Shown: positions 5,825 to 8,781 of the stretch, piece by piece | How the letters are laid out: each line of letters opens with the position of its first letter | Numbering within the stretch: position 1 is the first letter of the stretch | Assembly (NCBI GenBank): GCA_025351125.1 | Contig: JANXWN010000123.1 | Coordinates: forward strand, 1-8,781 | Direction: 5' to 3' | DNA length: 8,781 nucleotides | Source: Caulobacteraceae bacterium | Lineage (GTDB): Bacteria; Pseudomonadota; Alphaproteobacteria; Caulobacterales; Caulobacteraceae | Program-made: the position numbers and the translations under genes | Notes under the pieces: model-generated | Told to the model about the DNA's origin: nothing | What the model saw: only the letters and a program-made list of their open reading frames with translations | The model's database searches: none

Positions 5825-6802
5825 ATGTCCGACGCCGCCATGACCGCCATCGCCATCGACGGCGGCAAGGGATCCGCCGACGCTCTTCACGCCGTCGAGG
5901 TCGCCAGACCCGCCGCGAGCGACGGCCAGATCCTGATCGCGGTCAAGGCCGCGGGGGTCAACCGCCCCGACCTGCTGCAGCGGATGGGGTTTTATCCCGC
6001 GCCGCCGGGAGCGTCCGATATCCTCGGCCTGGAAGTCGCCGGCGAGGTGGTTCGTCCGGCTGGACGTTGGAAGGCGGGCGATCGGGTGTGCGCCCTGCTG
6101 GGCGGCGGCGGTTACGCCCAATACGCGGTCTGCGACGCGCGTCATGCCCTGCCGATCCCGGTGGGCATGAGCTTTATCGACGCCGCCTCGCTCCCCGAAA
6201 CCCTCTTCACGGTATACGCCAACGTATTTGAGCACGGCGGCCTCAAGGCCGGCCAGACTCTGCTGGTGCACGGCGCCACCTCCGGTATCGGCGTCGCGGC
6301 GATCCAGATGGCCAAGGCCGCCGGCGCGAAGGTTATCGCCACGGCGCGCGGGGCGGACAAGGCGGCGCAGGCCATAACGCTGGGCGCGGATTTGGCGATC
6401 GACGCGTCGAGCGAAGACTTTGAAGCGGTCGCCAAGGCGCAAGGCGGCGTCGACGTGATCCTCGACATGGTGGCGGGGCCGTATTTTGCGAAAAATCTGG
6501 AGGCCCTGAACACGGGCGGACGCTTGGTTCATATCGCCGCGCAAGGCGGCGGAACGGTCGAACTGCCGATCATGAAAATCATGCAAAAGCGCCTGATCAT
6601 CACCGGCTCGACCTTACGCCCCCGCTCGGCTGACGAAAAAGCGCGACTGGCGGCCGAGATCGAGCGCCGGGTATGGCCGTGGGTTGCGGCGGGCGCGATC
6701 AAACCCGTGGTGGATCGCACCTTCCCCCTCGGCGACGCCGGCGCGGCGCACGCGTATCTGGAAGCCGGCGGGCATTTGGGCAAGGTAGTGCTGACCGTTT
6801 AG
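5825..6802 (+). CDS. PIG3-type NAD(P)H quinone oxidoreductase (MDR superfamily, zinc-free)
   Basis: A 325-aa soluble medium-chain dehydrogenase/reductase of the quinone oxidoreductase type, closest to the PIG3 (TP53I3-like) subgroup. Such enzymes reduce quinones or other small carbonyl/enone compounds with NADPH. Visible features are GVNRPDLLQRMGFYPAPPGAS (44-64, the subgroup mark), ILGLEVAGEV (66-75), GDRVCALLGGGGYAQY (85-100) and the nucleotide-binding LVHGATSGIGVAAIQMAK (147-164). The catalytic-domain zinc ligands of alcohol dehydrogenases are absent, as expected for this group. The length is normal (about 325-330). The start is fixed by AAGGAG at 5813-5818. It stands alone on +, with a divergent DUF1192 gene upstream and the convergent diheme cytochrome gene downstream. 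The physiological substrate is unknown; an acryloyl-CoA reductase-like role is less likely given the PIG3 signature. Confidence 0.9.
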   Translation: MSDAAMTAIAIDGGKGSADALHAVEVARPAASDGQILIAVKAAGVNRPDLLQRMGFYPAPPGASDILGLEVAGEVVRPAGRWKAGDRVCALLGGGGYAQYAVCDARHALPIPVGMSFIDAASLPETLFTVYANVFEHGGLKAGQTLLVHGATSGIGVAAIQMAKAAGAKVIATARGADKAAQAITLGADLAIDASSEDFEAVAKAQGGVDVILDMVAGPYFAKNLEALNTGGRLVHIAAQGGGTVELPIMKIMQKRLIITGSTLRPRSADEKARLAAEIERRVWPWVAAGAIKPVVDRTFPLGDAGAAHAYLEAGGHLGKVVLTV

Positions 6803-6837
6803 CGAGCGGGCTGCTCTAGCTATCGGTAAGGCTTAAA

Positions 6838-6874
6838 TGTCGCCATCAATCCTGTTTGTGCGCGACTGGCGACA
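6838..6874. repeat. Perfect 8-bp inverted repeat in the convergent gap
   Basis: TGTCGCCA (6838-6845) and TGGCGACA (6867-6874) are exact reverse complements with a 21-nt spacer. They lie in the 186-bp gap between the ends of the quinone oxidoreductase gene (+) and the diheme cytochrome gene (-). Read on the minus strand, the second arm is followed by TTTAAGC, a short U tract, so it could act as a weak terminator for the cytochrome transcript. The large loop and short U run keep this tentative. Nothing else recognisable was seen in this gap. Confidence 0.35.
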
Positions 6875-6988
6875 CCGCGAGCGGCGGGCGATGGTCGGGC
6901 GTCTACGCCTGCGTGGGCCGGACGGAAGCGACGGCGCACCGACAGGGGATTAGTTCGCTGTCATCGCGTCCGAAGCCGGCTGAATTCC

Positions 6989-8557
6989 TTAACGCCTGCC
7001 GCCGCTTTCGGTGTCGAGGCCGCGCAGGTATTGCACCACGGCTTCGCGTTGCTTGGCGCCGGCGACGTAGAAAGGATGGGGCGAAGCGGCGCCGCGGCGC
7101 GGATCGAGCAGATCGCTAAGGCTCTTTATCGAACCATCATGCAGAAACTTCGGTTTGGCCGCCAGATCGAGTAGCATCGGAATGGCATTGCCGCGATGGC
7201 CGCCGCCCGGGCTGGCGTCGACCACGATCATCTTGTCGTCGAATGTGCCAGGCGCGTTTTGGATCGGATCGAGGGGCGGATCGCGCGTGGCCAGCACGGT
7301 CGGGTGATAACCGGGCCAAATTCGGTTCATCGCCACAAGGTTCGGATTGACCGGCCGGCTTTGGTCGGGATTGTGGCAAGATGCGCAGTCGGCGGCGAAA
7401 ATCGCGCCGCCGCGCGCCGCGACCGCCGCGTCGACCTGGGCGCCGCGCGGCGCGGGCAGGGATTCGAGGTAAGCGCGAAGATCGGCCAATTTCTGCTCGT
7501 CGACCCGTCGGCCGACTAAGCTGGCCGGATCACCGATCTTGTACCCGCTCGCGGCAACCGCGAACGGGTAGCCGACGACGTGCGTGGTCCGCAGGATTAG
7601 CGCGTAGTCGTCCGACAGTTGAGCGCCGGCCTTGCCGCCGACGGCGGTGAGAAACTTTCGACCAGACGGCGTCGCCAGCGAAGTCGGATCGAACGCGACC
7701 GTGTAGACGCCGTTAGAAAAGCCTTCGAGGCCCGGTTGCTCGCCGGCGCTGCCGAACGGGGCGGCCAGATCCTGTCGGAACAGCGGCGTGGTCACCACCG
7801 GATTGCCGTTGCCGTCGGGCGTATCGTCGAACATGCCGACCGGATAGTAGTTCGGGTTACTTAGATAAGCCCTCGCGTCCGCTTCGCTCGAGCGGGCGGT
7901 GAGACCTTGCGGCGCGCGCCCGATGGTCTTACCTCCGAGGCTGGTTTGCAAGAACGGGAAGAAGGCCAGCGGGTTGTCCGCGGCGGCGAGGATCTTGCCG
8001 AAGTTCAGATTAAGGTTCGATCGACCGTCTTGACGATGACCGATCGTTCCGCCGCCGGGCAGGTTGAACACCGAGGCGTCGGTGGTGGTGTGGCACAGGG
8101 CGCAGGTCGCGCCGACTTTGCCGCCGACCGGCACGAAGCCCGGAATGGCGTTGGCCGCGATCAACTTCGTCGTCGTGGCCGGATCGTTGAGCAACGGCGC
8201 GTTTCGGGGCGACAGATCGGTCTTCAGTTCCGCCGCCAGCGCGGCTTTCAAATCGTCGGGAACCGCATCGATATCGACCACCAAACCGAGCTTCAAGGCG
8301 TCGAGCGGCGTGACCTTCGCCGCCGCGATTCCCTGTGGAAGACGCATGGCGTCGGTCCAAAAGCGTTCGTTGCCGAAGGTTTCGAAGCGAAACACATCTC
8401 GTCCGGCTTGCGGTCGCCCGGTCAATCGAGGATGCGGCGGCGCGATTTTTTCGCCCTGCGCGTTCATCGCCGGTGTGGCCCCGACCACCAACGTGGCCGC
8501 TAAGCATAGCGCCCAGAGCGACGCTCCACCGTGCATATTGAAACGGAACTTGGCCAT
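6989..8557 (-). CDS. Secreted diheme cytochrome c, cytochrome c peroxidase/MauG/RoxA superfamily
   Basis: A 522-aa protein with two covalent-heme motifs, CALCH (152-156) and CASCH (391-395), and a Sec signal peptide: a short basic N-terminus (MAKFRFNMHGG), a hydrophobic stretch (ASLWALCLAATLVVGA, about 12-27) and likely cleavage near residues 30-33. It should therefore act in the periplasm or outside the cell. The C-terminal FLHDGSIKSLSDLLDP (471-486) matches the HxGxxxxLxxLL element of diheme peroxidases, MauG and RoxA. The two hemes are 235 residues apart, and the protein is much longer than classical diheme peroxidases (about 330 aa), resembling the larger RoxA-like oxygenase/peroxidase group. 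Two-heme electron transfer can be inferred; peroxide reduction, dioxygenation or another activity cannot be told apart. ATG 8557 starts the signal peptide; an in-frame GTG at 8662 would bury it. It is convergent with the quinone oxidoreductase gene and appears monocistronic. Confidence 0.85.
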   Translation of the reverse strand: MAKFRFNMHGGASLWALCLAATLVVGATPAMNAQGEKIAPPHPRLTGRPQAGRDVFRFETFGNERFWTDAMRLPQGIAAAKVTPLDALKLGLVVDIDAVPDDLKAALAAELKTDLSPRNAPLLNDPATTTKLIAANAIPGFVPVGGKVGATCALCHTTTDASVFNLPGGGTIGHRQDGRSNLNLNFGKILAAADNPLAFFPFLQTSLGGKTIGRAPQGLTARSSEADARAYLSNPNYYPVGMFDDTPDGNGNPVVTTPLFRQDLAAPFGSAGEQPGLEGFSNGVYTVAFDPTSLATPSGRKFLTAVGGKAGAQLSDDYALILRTTHVVGYPFAVAASGYKIGDPASLVGRRVDEQKLADLRAYLESLPAPRGAQVDAAVAARGGAIFAADCASCHNPDQSRPVNPNLVAMNRIWPGYHPTVLATRDPPLDPIQNAPGTFDDKMIVVDASPGGGHRGNAIPMLLDLAAKPKFLHDGSIKSLSDLLDPRRGAASPHPFYVAGAKQREAVVQYLRGLDTESGGRR

Positions 8558-8662
8558 GACGTCACCGCTCTTTTTGGTCAGCACTCGCGTCGTCCGCCAA
8601 CTGACCGTTATTGCAACACCGGGCGATGGGTTTTGTTCCCAATACGGCAAAATAGTGGACAC

Positions 8663-8669
8663 CCTCCTT
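8663..8669 (-). promoter_or_regulatory. Strong Shine-Dalgarno-like sequence upstream of the diheme cytochrome gene
   Basis: CCTCCTT on + (8663-8669 region) reads AAGGAGG on the minus strand. It abuts an in-frame GTG at 8662 (too close for normal initiation) and lies 12 nt before an in-frame TTG. Both would add over 30 residues before the signal-peptide ATG at 8557. It may serve a short leader ORF or a longer start, or be coincidental. Confidence 0.35.
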
Positions 8670-8781
8670 GCGCCACACTGCGCAACGCCTAGCCCGCCAT
8701 GGTCGATGGAAAATCGAAAGCGTAAATTGCACGGCCGAAAACCGCGCGCGTCGTCGGCCGCTGACCGCTAATTTGGCGAGG

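Noticed and set aside
5678..6586. Minus-strand frame of 302 codons opposite the quinone oxidoreductase gene
   Set aside because: It has no domain signature, biased arginine/histidine/aspartate content and overlaps both DUF1192 and the oxidoreductase in their coding regions.
8064..8771. Plus-strand frame of 235 codons opposite the diheme cytochrome gene
   Set aside because: It is mostly antisense to the cytochrome coding region, with no family match; the cytochrome has two heme motifs and a signal peptide.
8687..8781. Minus-strand frame open from the window edge to a TAG near 8687
   Set aside because: About 31 codons with no recognisable sequence; it could be the end of an upstream gene but nothing supports this.

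Overview
The window is a high-GC chromosomal segment that reads as an alphaproteobacterium, most likely a member of the Rhodospirillales or a close relative. This is inferred from gene content: a TrcR/DUF1013 cell-cycle regulator, DUF1192, DUF4170 and two DUF465 (YdcH-like) small proteins occur together, a combination typical of that class. The exact genus cannot be named from the sequence alone. I see no insertion sequence, phage gene, tRNA, rRNA or CRISPR array.

Layout from left to right. (1) The 3' part of thiD, cut by the window edge, on +. (2) A 174-bp gap holding a candidate sigma70-type promoter and a strong GCAA-tetraloop hairpin, followed by trcR (DUF1013) on +. (3) A 56-aa DUF465 protein on -, convergent with trcR and divergent from the next genes. 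(4) A + strand run: ubiX (flavin prenyltransferase), overlapped by a TIGR02444-family gene, then a second DUF465 gene. (5) pmbA/tldE followed 15 nt later by a DUF4170 gene, on +. (6) A - strand pair, DUF1192 then a Cys-based dual-specificity/tyrosine phosphatase, whose 3' end overlaps the DUF4170 3' end by 14 bp. (7) Divergently, a PIG3-type NAD(P)H quinone oxidoreductase on +. (8) On -, convergent with it, a large secreted diheme cytochrome c of the cytochrome c peroxidase/MauG/RoxA superfamily, with its upstream region running to the window edge.

The genes are mostly conserved housekeeping or conserved-hypothetical genes: cofactor biosynthesis (thiamine, prenyl-FMN for ubiquinone), cell-cycle transcription, peptide maturation/proteolysis and redox enzymes. 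They do not form one obvious pathway. I did not find a convincing previously undescribed system. The points most worth a second look are the extended-spacing diheme protein with an unusual start region, the hairpin in the trcR leader, the misaligned start of the phosphatase gene just after an ATGA junction, and the pair of DUF465 genes bracketing ubiX.
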